Shown here: one piece after another, positions 35,896 through 43,944 of the stretch
Layout of the letters: every line of letters starts with the position of its first letter
Position numbering within the stretch: position 1 is the stretch's first letter
DNA from: Piscicoccus intestinalis NBRC 104926
GTDB lineage: Bacteria > Actinomycetota > Actinomycetes > Actinomycetales > Dermatophilaceae
Length of the DNA: 60,237 nt
Reading direction: 5' to 3'
Assembly: GCF_001515525.1 (NCBI RefSeq)
Contig: NZ_BCNQ01000017.1
Location: forward strand, 1-60,237
The notes under the pieces: model-generated
Told to the model about the DNA's origin: nothing
Databases searched by the model: none
The model's input: the letters and a program-made list of their open reading frames with translations, nothing else
Made by a program: the position numbers and the translations under genes

Positions 35896-36816
35896 ATGAC
35901 GACGGACCTCAGCGGGGGAGCAATCCTCGAGAACATGCGCGAGTACATCGACAAGCTGCGCTCCGAGGGGTACACGGTCAGTCACGACGACCACGGGTCG
36001 GACCCCGACCTCATCGACCCGGGCGGCGCAGCGGTCGACACGTGGCGGGAGAGCTACCCGTACGACGAGCGGATGGGCCGCGAGCAGTACGAGGTCGAGA
36101 AGTACCAGCTGCAAGTGGAGTTGTTGAAGTTCCAGTACTGGAGCCAGGACACGGGCGCCAAGCACCTGCTGCTGTTCGAGGGCCGCGACGCGGCCGGCAA
36201 GGGCGGCACGATCAAGCGCTTCACCGAGCACCTCAACCCGCGGGCCGCGCGCGTCGTGGCGCTGACCAAGCCCACCGAGAAGGAACTCGGGCAGTGGTAC
36301 TTCCAGCGCTACATCGAGCACCTGCCGACGGCCGGCGAGATGGTGATGTTCGACCGCTCCTGGTACAACCGGGCCGGCGTCGAGCGGGTCATGGGTTTCT
36401 GCACGCCGGAGCAGTACAGCCAGTTCATGCACCAGGCGCCGCTCATCGAGAACGCGCTCATCGACGCGGGGATCTCGCTGACCAAGCTGTGGTTCTCGGT
36501 GACCCGGCACGAGCAGCGCACCCGCTTCGCGATCCGCCAGATCGACCCGGTGCGGCAGTGGAAGCTCTCCCCGATGGACCTCGAATCCCTCGACCGCTGG
36601 GAGGATTACACCGCGGCGAAGGAAGAGATGTTCCGGCGCACCGATACCGACATCGCGCCGTGGACGACGATCAAGAGCAACGACAAGAAGCGCGCCCGCG
36701 TCAACGCGATGCGCTTCTTCCTCAACCAGTTCGACTACGACGGTAAGGACCCCGAGGTCGTCTACCCCGCCGACCCGGCCATCGTGCGGCGCGGCCTGAC
36801 CGCCGTCGACGACTGA
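35896..36816 (+). CDS. ppk2: polyphosphate kinase 2 family protein
   Basis: A 306-residue PPK2 enzyme that uses polyphosphate to phosphorylate nucleoside mono- or diphosphates. Walker A is GRDAAGKGGT at about 96-105 and Walker B MFDRSWYNR at about 151-159; the lid segment VTRHEQRTRFAIRQIDPVRQ is also present. The single-domain length is that of class I (ADP/GDP-phosphorylating) enzymes. The ATG at 35896 has GGAG 5 bases upstream; the GTG two codons earlier would overlap that site. It is monocistronic, with its own promoter in the 168-base gap with mshB and a perfect terminator after it. Confidence 0.94.
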   Translation: MTTDLSGGAILENMREYIDKLRSEGYTVSHDDHGSDPDLIDPGGAAVDTWRESYPYDERMGREQYEVEKYQLQVELLKFQYWSQDTGAKHLLLFEGRDAAGKGGTIKRFTEHLNPRAARVVALTKPTEKELGQWYFQRYIEHLPTAGEMVMFDRSWYNRAGVERVMGFCTPEQYSQFMHQAPLIENALIDAGISLTKLWFSVTRHEQRTRFAIRQIDPVRQWKLSPMDLESLDRWEDYTAAKEEMFRRTDTDIAPWTTIKSNDKKRARVNAMRFFLNQFDYDGKDPEVVYPADPAIVRRGLTAVDD

Positions 36817-36852
36817 CCATCGCGGCGGCGCCCAGATCGCCGGAGACCGACT

Positions 36853-36884
36853 GAGACCGCCCGGGGCGTTTCCCGGGCGGTCTC
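36853..36884. terminator. strong terminator after ppk2
   Basis: GAGACCGCCCGGG and CCCGGGCGGTCTC form a perfect 13-bp stem around GCGTTT. The hairpin lies 37 bases after the ppk2 stop and before the HAD gene, which argues against the earlier GTG start of that gene at 36887. Confidence 0.88.
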
Positions 36885-36907
36885 GCGTGACTGAAACACT
36901 GGGATTC

Positions 36908-37825
36908 GTGACGACTCGACCCACGCTGATCGCCGTCGACATCGACGGGACGCTGCTGTCCTCGGCGGGAACCGTGCTCCCGGGCACGCGCGCCGAGTTC
37001 GCCCGGGCCCGGCAGGCGGGGGCGACGATCGCGCTGGCCTCGGGGCGGCCCGTCTCCGGGCTGCGGCGGTTGGTGGACCGGGTGGCGCTGGACTCGCGCG
37101 GCATGGCGTTCGTCGGGGTCAACGGCGCGATGATCGTCGACGCCGACACCGGGCAGACGATGGCCGAACACCACCTCGACCCTCAGCTCGTGCGGCGCAT
37201 CGCGGAACTCGGCGCCGAGCATGGCGTGGTGCTCATGCTGTGCGCGGGCGACGACCTCATCGTCGACGAGCCGCAGAGTCAGCAGGTGCAGTTCGAGGCG
37301 GAAGGAAACGCCGCACGGTTGTGTGCGGTGCCCTCGCTGCGGGACCTGCCCGACTCCGACCTGGTCGTCAACAAGGTGCTGATGACCGCCGACCCCACTG
37401 TGCTGCGGCCGTTCGGCGAGCGGTTCGCGGCGGAGTTCGACGGGCAGGTCGAGCACTCGTTCTCGGCGCAGTTCTACTTCGAGGCCACCCCGGCGGGCGT
37501 CGACAAGGGCTCGGCGCTCACGGAGATCGCCCGGTCGCGCGGGCTGTCCCTGGCCGACAGCGTGGCCTTCGGCGACAACTACAACGACCTGCCGATGGTG
37601 CGCGCCGCCGGCCTGGGGGTGGCCATGGGCAACGCCACCGCCGGGGTGCGCGCGGCCGCCGACCGCGTCACCGCGACCAACGACGACGAGGGCATCGCCG
37701 CCGTGCTCGCCGACCTCTTCGGAGACGGTGAGCCGGCTCCCCCCGTGCCGGAGCCCGAGCAGCAGCACATGTACCCCGTTGACCTGCGTACCCTCGGGGG
37801 CCTCTCCCATCCCGACGACCTCTGA
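36908..37825 (+). CDS. Cof-type HAD family phosphatase
   Basis: A 305-residue member of the Cof/YidA branch of HAD hydrolases, which dephosphorylate sugar phosphates and cofactors. Motif I is AVDIDGTLLS (D11, D13), motif II ALASGRP, the cap lies in the middle, motif III is the Lys of PAGVDKGSAL, and motif IV is FGDNYNDLPMVRAAGLGVAM. All catalytic residues are present. The GTG at 36908 is used because the earlier GTG at 36887 lies right after the ppk2 terminator. About 30 extra C-terminal residues (PAPPVPEPEQQHMYPVDLRT) are not part of the domain. The substrate is unknown. Confidence 0.9.
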   Translation: MTTRPTLIAVDIDGTLLSSAGTVLPGTRAEFARARQAGATIALASGRPVSGLRRLVDRVALDSRGMAFVGVNGAMIVDADTGQTMAEHHLDPQLVRRIAELGAEHGVVLMLCAGDDLIVDEPQSQQVQFEAEGNAARLCAVPSLRDLPDSDLVVNKVLMTADPTVLRPFGERFAAEFDGQVEHSFSAQFYFEATPAGVDKGSALTEIARSRGLSLADSVAFGDNYNDLPMVRAAGLGVAMGNATAGVRAAADRVTATNDDEGIAAVLADLFGDGEPAPPVPEPEQQHMYPVDLRTLGGLSHPDDL

Positions 37826-37869
37826 GGCGCCCCCACTCCCCCTCCCACCCCGGCCGCTGGCCCCGGCTC

Positions 37870-37989
37870 GTGCAGCGGGTGCGCCGAGACACGACGGGAT
37901 TCGTGTTCGTCGGCAGCAACGGCTCGGCGGCCCCCGCCTTCGGTCCGTCGGCCGGCGAGACATGGCGCGCCCTCTCGTCGGCGCGCTAG
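37870..37989 (+). other. possible remnant coding end (39 codons)
   Basis: Between the HAD gene and the toxin gene, the plus strand encodes VQRVRRDTTGFVFVGSNGSA and a further 19 codons to a TAG at 37987-37989, without a ribosome site. The composition looks coding-like, and the frame could be the last piece of a gene lost when the toxin-antitoxin island arrived. A chance open frame is equally possible. Confidence 0.2.
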
Positions 37990-38408
37990 GTCGCGGACAG
38001 GCTCCAGGGGTTGAGAATGTCGCAGCCCAAAGCCTCGAAGTCAGCCACGTTGCGGGTGGCTACCGTCAGGCCGTGCAGGGTCGCCGTCGCCGCGATGAGG
38101 GCGTCCCGTTCGGGTCGCGGATCCGGCACGTGAAGGTGCGCGGCACGTCGCGCGACCGCGATGTCGATCGACAGAATCCGATCGGAATACCCGGCCAGCA
38201 CTTGCTCCTCGAGCCACGTGCGCAGCACTGCGCCCTGACGGTGGTCTCGTCGTTCCACCAGTAGCACCCCCGCCTCGATCTCGCGGATGGTCACCACGCT
38301 GAGAAAGACGTCGTGTCGGCGCAATTCGGATGCCCATCGGCTCACGCGTAGATCGGCCTTCGTCTTGCGCAGCTCGCTCACGACATTTGTGTCAAACAGA
38401 TAGCTCAC
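37986..38408 (-). CDS. vapC: VapC-type PIN-domain ribonuclease toxin
   Basis: A 140-residue PIN-domain toxin, the RNase partner of a type II toxin-antitoxin pair. The acidic metal-binding residues are present: D6 in LFDTNVVSE, E in TIREIEAGV, D in ERDALIAATA and D in NVADFEALG. The closest type is that found with Phd-like antitoxins (StbB/FitB-like PIN). The GTG at 38408 overlaps the antitoxin stop by 4 bases (GTGA), so antitoxin and toxin are translationally coupled. The toxin ends against the possible remnant at 37870. The frame is complete, so the toxin is probably functional. Confidence 0.9.
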   Translation of the reverse strand: MSYLFDTNVVSELRKTKADLRVSRWASELRRHDVFLSVVTIREIEAGVLLVERRDHRQGAVLRTWLEEQVLAGYSDRILSIDIAVARRAAHLHVPDPRPERDALIAATATLHGLTVATRNVADFEALGCDILNPWSLSAT

Positions 38409-38641
38409 AAGAGTGGGACCTTGCCGACGTCGCGAGAGATGACGGGCTCGAAGTCGACGTCTACCGGCATGACCAGGGAATCCCGTACCGAGCCGCCGCC
38501 GGTGAGGCGCTCGTATTCGTCGATGGCCAGCACGACGAGCGTGGGCGTGCCACGGTCGGTCACGAAGACCGGTCCGTCCTTAGCCATGGCCTTGACACTG
38601 GATGGCGATTGATTGAACGTTCGGGCGCTGACGACTGCCAT
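38405..38641 (-). CDS. Phd/YefM-type antitoxin
   Basis: A 78-residue antitoxin. The N-terminal part has the Phd DNA-binding fold pattern (VSARTFNQSPSSVKAMAKDG, PVFVTDRGTPTLVVLAIDEY); the C-terminal tail (MPVDVDFEPVISRDVGKVP) would wrap the toxin. The ATG at 38641 follows GGAGG with 7-base spacing. The gene probably autoregulates with the toxin, although no operator was resolved. Base composition here is visibly lower in GC than in the flanking core genes, which fits horizontal transfer. The 3' part of a decayed membrane-protein gene runs through its start. Confidence 0.88.
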   Translation of the reverse strand: MAVVSARTFNQSPSSVKAMAKDGPVFVTDRGTPTLVVLAIDEYERLTGGGSVRDSLVMPVDVDFEPVISRDVGKVPLL

Positions 38642-39216
38642 GTGCACACCTCCGACCCCAAGGGTACTACGTAACTACAATTTGGCTTTAACTGGAAGCT
38701 GTCGCAGGAGCCCCAGACAGGACTGCGCTGGATCGACCGGCACGCAGCCATGGGCAGGTACACCGCGTGGCCCAGCCAGAACATCCCCGCGGTCAGGGCG
38801 ATGCTCCCCTTGGCCGGAAGGTGCTCGCCGAGCCGGCTCTGCAGCAGGCCGAACGTGAGGGTGTTCTGCCACACGACGGACGCGGTCATCCACACCGCGT
38901 ACACCGCGACCGGCAACGGCATCCCGCAGTGCAGCGGCATCACGGCGGCCGACGCGACGGGCAGGGCGTACAGCCGGACCAGGCGGGAGCGGGCGAAAAC
39001 CCGGCGGATGACGTGCCGATGCAGCGCGGCGAGAACCGCCAGAACGAGCAGGGCCAGCGCACTCTCCAGCAGCACCCGGGTCGACGGATCCTCGCTGACG
39101 AAGCTGCCGACGCCGTTGCGCAGCAGTCCAGGAGTGAGCCCCCACAACCCCAGCCACACGAGGCAGCTCAGCGATACGTCCGAGAATCGCCGTCCGGCGG
39201 AGCGCTTTTCCTCCAT
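38560..39216 (-). pseudogene. truncated membrane protein, CPBP (abortive-infection type) protease-like, catalytic motif not conserved
   Basis: The frame from the ATG at 39216 encodes hydrophobic helices (RVLLESALALLVLAVLAAL, LYALPVASAAVMPL) and a segment like the CPBP core: VVWQNTLTFGLLQSRLGEHL, then SIALTAGMFWLGHAVYLPM. Where CPBP proteases have EExxxRG this has WQNTLTFG, so the catalytic glutamates are lacking. After about residue 158 the frame leaves the family pattern, becomes hydrophilic and runs into the antitoxin gene. The natural C-terminal helices are missing. The likely explanation is truncation by insertion of the toxin-antitoxin pair. The CPBP assignment is tentative. Confidence 0.5.
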
Positions 39217-39309
39217 GTGGGCGCAGCTTACGAGGACCATCCGTCGCCACCGGCGACAGGCCGCTTCGCTCGAGGGCACCTGGTGCGCGCCGTCCCATGT
39301 CTACAATTC

Positions 39310-39576
39310 GTCTACATTCACCGGGTCATGGTCGTCCCGATCACCCCTACCTCCTACGGCCTGCGCAGCCACGTCGAGTTGGGGCCGGGCAGCAGCGGCC
39401 TGGACCACACCTCGTTCGCCCGCTGCGATCACGTGCGCGTCGTATCTACCCAACGGTTGTCGACCCGCATCGGCATGCTCAGTCCGCAGGATCTCGCTGC
39501 CGTAGACCAGCCATTGCGCTTCGTCCTCGACCTGACCTGTGAGGCATCCCGCACTCGAACGCCCTTTTCTTCCTAG
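39310..39576 (+). pseudogene. MazF/PemK-type toxin, C-terminal fragment
   Basis: The plus strand encodes VMVVPITPTSYGLRSHVELG, DHVRVVSTQRLSTRIGMLSP and AVDQPLRFVLDL, which match the C-terminal half of MazF/PemK endoribonucleases in order and spacing. The first half, including the usual GxVWWxxF start, is absent: upstream codons do not resemble it and no start with a ribosome site is found. The family match ends at about 39536, and the frame runs 13 more codons to a TAG. The fragment is not expected to be active. It lies between the truncated membrane gene and an intact VapBC pair, so the region has taken several toxin-antitoxin insertions. Confidence 0.65.
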
Positions 39577-39608
39577 ACAGGCATGGTTCTTCCTCATAGG
39601 GTCAAGAT

Positions 39609-39863
39609 GTGGCGCTGAACATCAAGGATCCGGAGACCGATCGACTGGCTCGCGAGCTGGCCGCCGCGACCGGCGAGAGCATCACAGTCGCGGCGAAGCG
39701 CGCTATCGAGGAGCGCCTCCTGCGCGTACGAGCACGCGAAGCCGCGGCGTCCGACGATTCAGAACTCCTCGGGATCATCGCTCGCGGCCGCTCCCGCACC
39801 ATCCTCGACAACCGCAGCGCCGAGGAGATCCTCGGCTACGACGCACGCGGCCTGCCGACGTGA
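39609..39863 (+). CDS. vapB: VapB-type antitoxin
   Basis: An 84-residue antitoxin that begins MALNIKDPETDRLARELAAA, the classical start of the Rv0623-like VapB group, followed by TGESITVAAKRAIEERLLR, a ribbon-helix-helix-like DNA-binding region. The C-terminal segment (RTILDNRSAEEILGYDARGL) is the toxin-neutralising tail. The GTG at 39609 is read as the start because family members begin with MALNIKDPE. Its stop overlaps the toxin start by 4 bases. The pair is complete and so is a plausible live addiction module. Confidence 0.9.
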   Translation: MALNIKDPETDRLARELAAATGESITVAAKRAIEERLLRVRAREAAASDDSELLGIIARGRSRTILDNRSAEEILGYDARGLPT

Positions 39864-40270
39864 CCGTTGCGCTGGACACGTCCGCTCTGGCCGCAGTCGT
39901 CTTCGGGGAGCCGGAGGCAGAACAGTTCCTCGCCGTGATGGTCCGCGCCGCCGGTGATCTCACCCTGAGCGCCGCCACCGCGGTGGAGGCAGACATCGTC
40001 ATCGAGGCCCGTCAGGGACCCGACGCGACGCGCGACCTCCACGTCCTCCTGACAAGGCTCAGGGTGACAACCGTGCCCGTTGACGAACGTCAGGCCGCAG
40101 CTGCCGTGGCGGCGTGGCGCCGCTTCGGCAAGGGTCGCCACCCGGCGGGCCTCAATCTCGGTGATTGCTTCAGCTGCGCGCTGGCCACGACATCAGGCGC
40201 GTCCTTGCTCTTCACGGGCGACGACTTCGGGAAAACCGACGTCGCTGCCGCGTGGCAACCCGAAACGTAG
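39860..40270 (+). CDS. vapC: VapC-type PIN-domain ribonuclease toxin (second copy)
   Basis: A 136-residue PIN toxin. Metal ligands are D6 (VALDTSALAAVVFGE), E in ATAVEADIVIEARQG, D in LNLGDCFSCALA and D in FTGDDFGKTDV. The motif GDCFSYA/GDCFSCA plus FTGDDF is typical of VapC toxins that pair with the MALNIKDPE VapB type. The GTG at 39860 overlaps the vapB stop (GTGA). It differs clearly from the PIN toxin at 37986, so the two modules were acquired separately. The typA gene follows convergently after 8 bases. Confidence 0.92.
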   Translation: MTVALDTSALAAVVFGEPEAEQFLAVMVRAAGDLTLSAATAVEADIVIEARQGPDATRDLHVLLTRLRVTTVPVDERQAAAAVAAWRRFGKGRHPAGLNLGDCFSCALATTSGASLLFTGDDFGKTDVAAAWQPET

Positions 40271-40278
40271 GCCGCCCC

Positions 40279-42219
40279 TCAGGATTCCCGACGCGCCTCG
40301 GAGCGGGCGCGGGCGGCGGTGCGGGCGCGGGCGACCTGGTCGAGTTCGACCTTGCGGATGCGCACGGCCTCCGGGGTGACCTCGACGCACTCGTCCTCGC
40401 GGCAGAACTCCAGCGACTGCTCCAGGCTCAGCCGCTTCGGCGGGATGAGCCGCTCCAGCACGTCGGCCGTGGAGGAGCGCACATTGGTGAGCTTCTTCTC
40501 CTTGGTGATGTTGACGTCCATGTCGTCGGCGCGGGAGTTCTCCCCGACGATCATGCCCTCGTACACCTCGGTCGTCGGCTCGACGAACATCGTGCCGCGC
40601 TCCTGCAGGTTGAACATCGCGTACGTCGTCGCCGCCCCAGACCGGTCGGCCACCAGGGAGCCGGTCACGCGCGTGGTGATCGTGCCGAACCACGGCTCGT
40701 ATCCGTCGAAAACGTGGTGCGCGATGCCGGTTCCCCTTGTCTCGGTGAGGAACTCGGTGCGGAACCCGATGAGCCCGCGGGACGGGACGACGAACTCCAT
40801 GCGCACCCACCCGGTGCCGTGGTTCGTCATCTGCTCCATGCGGCCCTTGCGCGCGGCCAGCAGCTGGGTGATCGAGCCGAGGAACTCCTCGGGGGTGTCG
40901 ATGGTGAGCCGCTCCACCGGCTCGTGCACCTTGCCGTCGACCTCACGGGTGACGACCTGCGGCTTGCCGACCGTGAGTTCGTAGCCCTCCCGGCGCATCT
41001 GCTCGACGAGGATCGCCAGGGCGAGTTCGCCGCGGCCCTGCACCTCCCAGGAGTCGGGTCGGTCGGTGGGCAGCACCCGCAGCGAGACGTTGCCGACGAG
41101 CTCGCGGTCGAGCCGGTCCTTGACGAGCCGGGCCGTCACCTTCGCGCCGCGCACCCGCCCGGCCATCGGCGAGGTGTTCGTGCCGATCGTCATCGAGATC
41201 GCTGGCTCGTCGACCCGGATCCGCGGCAGCGGCCGCACGTCGTCGGGGTCGGCGAGCGTGTCGCCGATCATGATGTCGGGGATGCCGGCGATCGCGATGA
41301 TGTCGCCCGGCGCCGCGTGCGAATCCGCCTCCAGCGGCTGGCGTTCCAGGCCGAACGTCATGAGCAGCTCGGTGATCTTCACCTTCTGCACCGAGCCGTC
41401 GGCGCGGCACCACGCCACCTGCTGCCCCTTGCGGATCGTGCCGTTGAACACGCGCAGCAGCGCGAGCCGCCCGAGAAAGTTGCTGGAGTCGAGGTTGGTC
41501 ACGTGCGCCTGCAGCGGCGCGTCCGCCTCGTAGCGCGGCGCCGGCACCGTCTCCATGATCGTCTTGAACAGCGGCTCCAGGTCGGGGCTGTCGGGCAGAC
41601 CCCCGTCGGCCGGGGCCTCCAACGACGCCACGCCCGCCTTAGCGCTGGCGTAGACGATCGGAAACTCCAGCTGGTCCTGGTTCTGGTCGACGTCTTCGAG
41701 CAGGTCCATGAACAGCTCGTAGACCTCGTCGACCACCTCCGCGATCCGGGAGTCGGGCCGGTCGACCTTGTTGATGCACAGCACCACCGGCAGCCGCGCC
41801 GCGAGCGCCTTGCGCAGCACGAAACGCGTCTGCGGCAGCGGCCCCTCGGAGGCGTCGACGAGCAGCACGACGCCGTCGACCATGCTCAGGCCCCGCTCGA
41901 CCTCGCCGCCGAAGTCGGCGTGACCGGGGGTGTCGATGATGTTGATCGTCACCGAATCCAGGCCCGCGGCCTTGGCCGACGGCCCGTTGTAGTGGATCGC
42001 GGTGTTCTTCGCGAGGATCGTGATGCCCTTTTCGCGCTCCAGGTCACCGGAGTCCATCGCGCGCTCGGCGACGTGGTCGTGTGCGCCGAAAGCGCCCCCC
42101 TGCCACAGCATCTTGTCGACGAGGGTGGTCTTGCCGTGGTCGACGTGGGCGACGATCGCGACGTTACGCACGTCGTCGCGGGTGGCGAGGGCGGCGCGGG
42201 AGGGGGTCTGCTCGGGCAT
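40279..42219 (-). CDS. typA: translational GTPase TypA/BipA
   Basis: A 646-residue ribosome-associated GTPase that aids 50S assembly and stress or cold adaptation. G1 is AHVDHGKT (24-31), G2 lies in [15 protein letters not shown]3 is [12 protein letters not shown]4 NKVDRPD and G5 YASAKAG; the BipA-specific C-terminal half ([38 protein letters not shown]) is complete. The ATG at 42219 starts closest to the domain; a GTG at 42258 would add 13 residues and lies 1 base from the Nudix stop. The last 20 residues are Arg/Ala-rich. It lies downstream of the Nudix gene on the same strand and converges with the vapBC pair. Confidence 0.95.
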   Translation of the reverse strand: MPEQTPSRAALATRDDVRNVAIVAHVDHGKTTLVDKMLWQGGAFGAHDHVAERAMDSGDLEREKGITILAKNTAIHYNGPSAKAAGLDSVTINIIDTPGHADFGGEVERGLSMVDGVVLLVDASEGPLPQTRFVLRKALAARLPVVLCINKVDRPDSRIAEVVDEVYELFMDLLEDVDQNQDQLEFPIVYASAKAGVASLEAPADGGLPDSPDLEPLFKTIMETVPAPRYEADAPLQAHVTNLDSSNFLGRLALLRVFNGTIRKGQQVAWCRADGSVQKVKITELLMTFGLERQPLEADSHAAPGDIIAIAGIPDIMIGDTLADPDDVRPLPRIRVDEPAISMTIGTNTSPMAGRVRGAKVTARLVKDRLDRELVGNVSLRVLPTDRPDSWEVQGRGELALAILVEQMRREGYELTVGKPQVVTREVDGKVHEPVERLTIDTPEEFLGSITQLLAARKGRMEQMTNHGTGWVRMEFVVPSRGLIGFRTEFLTETRGTGIAHHVFDGYEPWFGTITTRVTGSLVADRSGAATTYAMFNLQERGTMFVEPTTEVYEGMIVGENSRADDMDVNITKEKKLTNVRSSTADVLERLIPPKRLSLEQSLEFCREDECVEVTPEAVRIRKVELDQVARARTAARARSEARRES

Positions 42220-42259
42220 GATGACGATCTTCTCACCCTCCGGCGACTGCTTCGTCACC

Positions 42260-42829
42260 TCACCAGTCCGCGACGATGGCGCCGACGATCACCCGGTCGG
42301 CCGGGAGCCACGGCACGACGTCGAGTTCGTTTGGCGCGAGCCAGCGCACCGCGTCGTGTCCATCGAGCGGCGCCGGCTCCCCGCCGGCGACCTGCGCCAC
42401 CCAGACCGCGATGACGTGCCGTGACGACAGACGCCACCGGCCGTCGGGCAACGGCCCGGGCACGACCGCGCCGAGCCGGATCCGCACGCCGAGCTCCTCG
42501 GCGATCTCCCGGTGCACGGCCTCTTCCCAGCTCTCCCCCGGCTCCACCTTGCCGCCGGGCAGCTCCCACTGCCCGGCCAGAGCGGCGGGCTCGGTGCGAC
42601 GCGCACCCAGCAGCACGGTCGGCGCGGCGAGGTCGTCGACGATCGCGACGCCCACGACATCAACCACATCGGCGACATCGGCGACATCGACAACCTCGTC
42701 ACCCGGCGACTCCGGCGCGGGCAGCGGCGGATCGGGAAGCTGTCGACGGGGAGTGGGCACCGGACCAGTGTGCTCCCGCACCGGACCCACCGGCACATCG
42801 GTCAAGACCGAGCCGCCGAACCCTGCCAT
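42260..42829 (-). CDS. Nudix (MutT-like) hydrolase
   Basis: A 189-residue Nudix protein; close relatives hydrolyse 8-oxo-dGTP or other nucleotide diphosphates. The Nudix box is complete: G93, E99, R107-E108, E111-E112, G114 in [20 protein letters not shown]. The first 55 residues precede the domain and contain an internal repeat of [12 protein letters not shown], from imperfect GACATCGGC tandem units at about 42659-42700. The true start could therefore be a later GTG. The next gene on the strand is typA after a 40-base gap. The physiological substrate is not deducible. Confidence 0.85.
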   Translation of the reverse strand: MAGFGGSVLTDVPVGPVREHTGPVPTPRRQLPDPPLPAPESPGDEVVDVADVADVVDVVGVAIVDDLAAPTVLLGARRTEPAALAGQWELPGGKVEPGESWEEAVHREIAEELGVRIRLGAVVPGPLPDGRWRLSSRHVIAVWVAQVAGGEPAPLDGHDAVRWLAPNELDVVPWLPADRVIVGAIVADW

Positions 42830-42858
42830 CCGGGGCGCGAATTGACTACCGTTCTGAC

Positions 42859-43290
42859 ATGAAGATCGTCGACGTCATGCGCAGCCGGGGCACCACCGAC
42901 GTTGTCACCGTGCAGCCCACCCAAACCGTCACCGAATTGCTGAGCGTGCTGGCCGAACACGGCATCGGTGCGGTCGTCGTCAGCGCCGACGGCGCGAGCG
43001 TCGATGGCATCGTCAGCGAACGCGACATCGTCCGCAAGCTCAACGAGCGCGGCGCCGAGGTGCTCCAGTCCCCCGTCAGCGAGATCATGACCACCGCGGT
43101 GCACACATGCACCGGCGAGGACGCGCTCGAACAGGTCGCCGTGCTCATGACCCAGCAGCGCGTGCGTCACCTGCCGGTGCTGCGCTCCGAGAGCCTGTTC
43201 TCGATCGTCTCCATCGGTGACGTCGTGAAGTTCCGCATCGAGCAGCTGCAGGCCGAGCGCGACCACCTCGTCGACTACATCAACAAGTAG
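42859..43290 (+). CDS. CBS-pair domain protein
   Basis: A 143-residue protein that consists of one CBS pair: first CBS at about 8-60 (TVQPTQTVTELLSVLAEHGI, GIVSERDIVRKLNERG), second at about 72-130 (VSEIMTTAVHTCTGEDALEQ, RVRHLPVLRSESLFSIVSIG). CBS pairs bind adenine nucleotides and regulate a partner protein; stand-alone versions like this are common in actinobacteria and often act in redox or energy sensing. The ATG at 42859 starts at the first strand of the domain. The gene is divergent from the Nudix gene and ends 19 bases before the convergent response-regulator gene. Confidence 0.9.
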   Translation: MKIVDVMRSRGTTDVVTVQPTQTVTELLSVLAEHGIGAVVVSADGASVDGIVSERDIVRKLNERGAEVLQSPVSEIMTTAVHTCTGEDALEQVAVLMTQQRVRHLPVLRSESLFSIVSIGDVVKFRIEQLQAERDHLVDYINK

Positions 43291-43308
43291 CCGCCCGCCG
43301 CGCGAGGT

Positions 43309-43944
43309 TCAGATCCACCCGTTGTCGCGGGCGATCCGTCCCGCCTCGTGCCTGTCGGCGGCACCGATCTTCGCCGTGGCCGCCGACAGGTAGTTGCGCA
43401 CCGTGCCGACCGACAGGCTGACCCGCCGGGCGATCTCGTCGACACCCGCGCCGGCCAGCGACAGTTCCAGCACGTCGGCCTCCCGCGCGGACAGCGGACT
43501 CGAGCCGGCCGCGATCGCATCGGCCGCCAGGCGCGGATCGACGTAGCGGCCGCCGCGGTGCACCGTGTGCACCGCCTCCGCGAGGTGCTCCGCCGACGAC
43601 GTCTTGGGAAGAAAGCCGCGCACGCCCGCCTCCAGGGCCCGCCGCAGGTGACCGGGGCGCCCATGGCTGGTGACGATGACGCAGCCGATGTCCGCGTGCT
43701 CCCGCAGGGCGATGGCGGTCTCGATGCCGTCGATGCCCGGCATCTGCAGGTCGAGCAGCGCGACATCGGGCGTGTGCGCCCGGGCCATCGCCACAGCCTC
43801 CGGTCCCGAGGCGGCCTGGGCCACGACGCTGAGGTCATCGCGCAGATCCAGCAACGTGGCCAGGGCCTGCCGGAACAGCGTCTCGTCGTCGGCGATGAGC
43901 AGCCGCACCGGCGCTTGGGGCTGCGCGTGCGAACCCTCGCTCAT
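43309..43944 (-). CDS. NarL/LuxR-family response regulator
   Basis: A 211-residue two-component regulator. The receiver domain has D19/D20 (LLIADDETLFRQALATLL), the phospho-acceptor D65 (VALLDLQMPGIDG) and K114 (FLPKTSS). The LuxR-type helix-turn-helix spans about 152-205 (LSAREADVLELSLAGAGVDE, VSLSVGTVRNYLSAA). The ATG at 43944 overlaps the kinase stop by 4 bases (ATGA). It is the last gene of a four-gene operon (ABC ATPase, permease, kinase, regulator), so it probably controls that exporter. Confidence 0.95.
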   Translation of the reverse strand: MSEGSHAQPQAPVRLLIADDETLFRQALATLLDLRDDLSVVAQAASGPEAVAMARAHTPDVALLDLQMPGIDGIETAIALREHADIGCVIVTSHGRPGHLRRALEAGVRGFLPKTSSAEHLAEAVHTVHRGGRYVDPRLAADAIAAGSSPLSAREADVLELSLAGAGVDEIARRVSLSVGTVRNYLSAATAKIGAADRHEAGRIARDNGWI

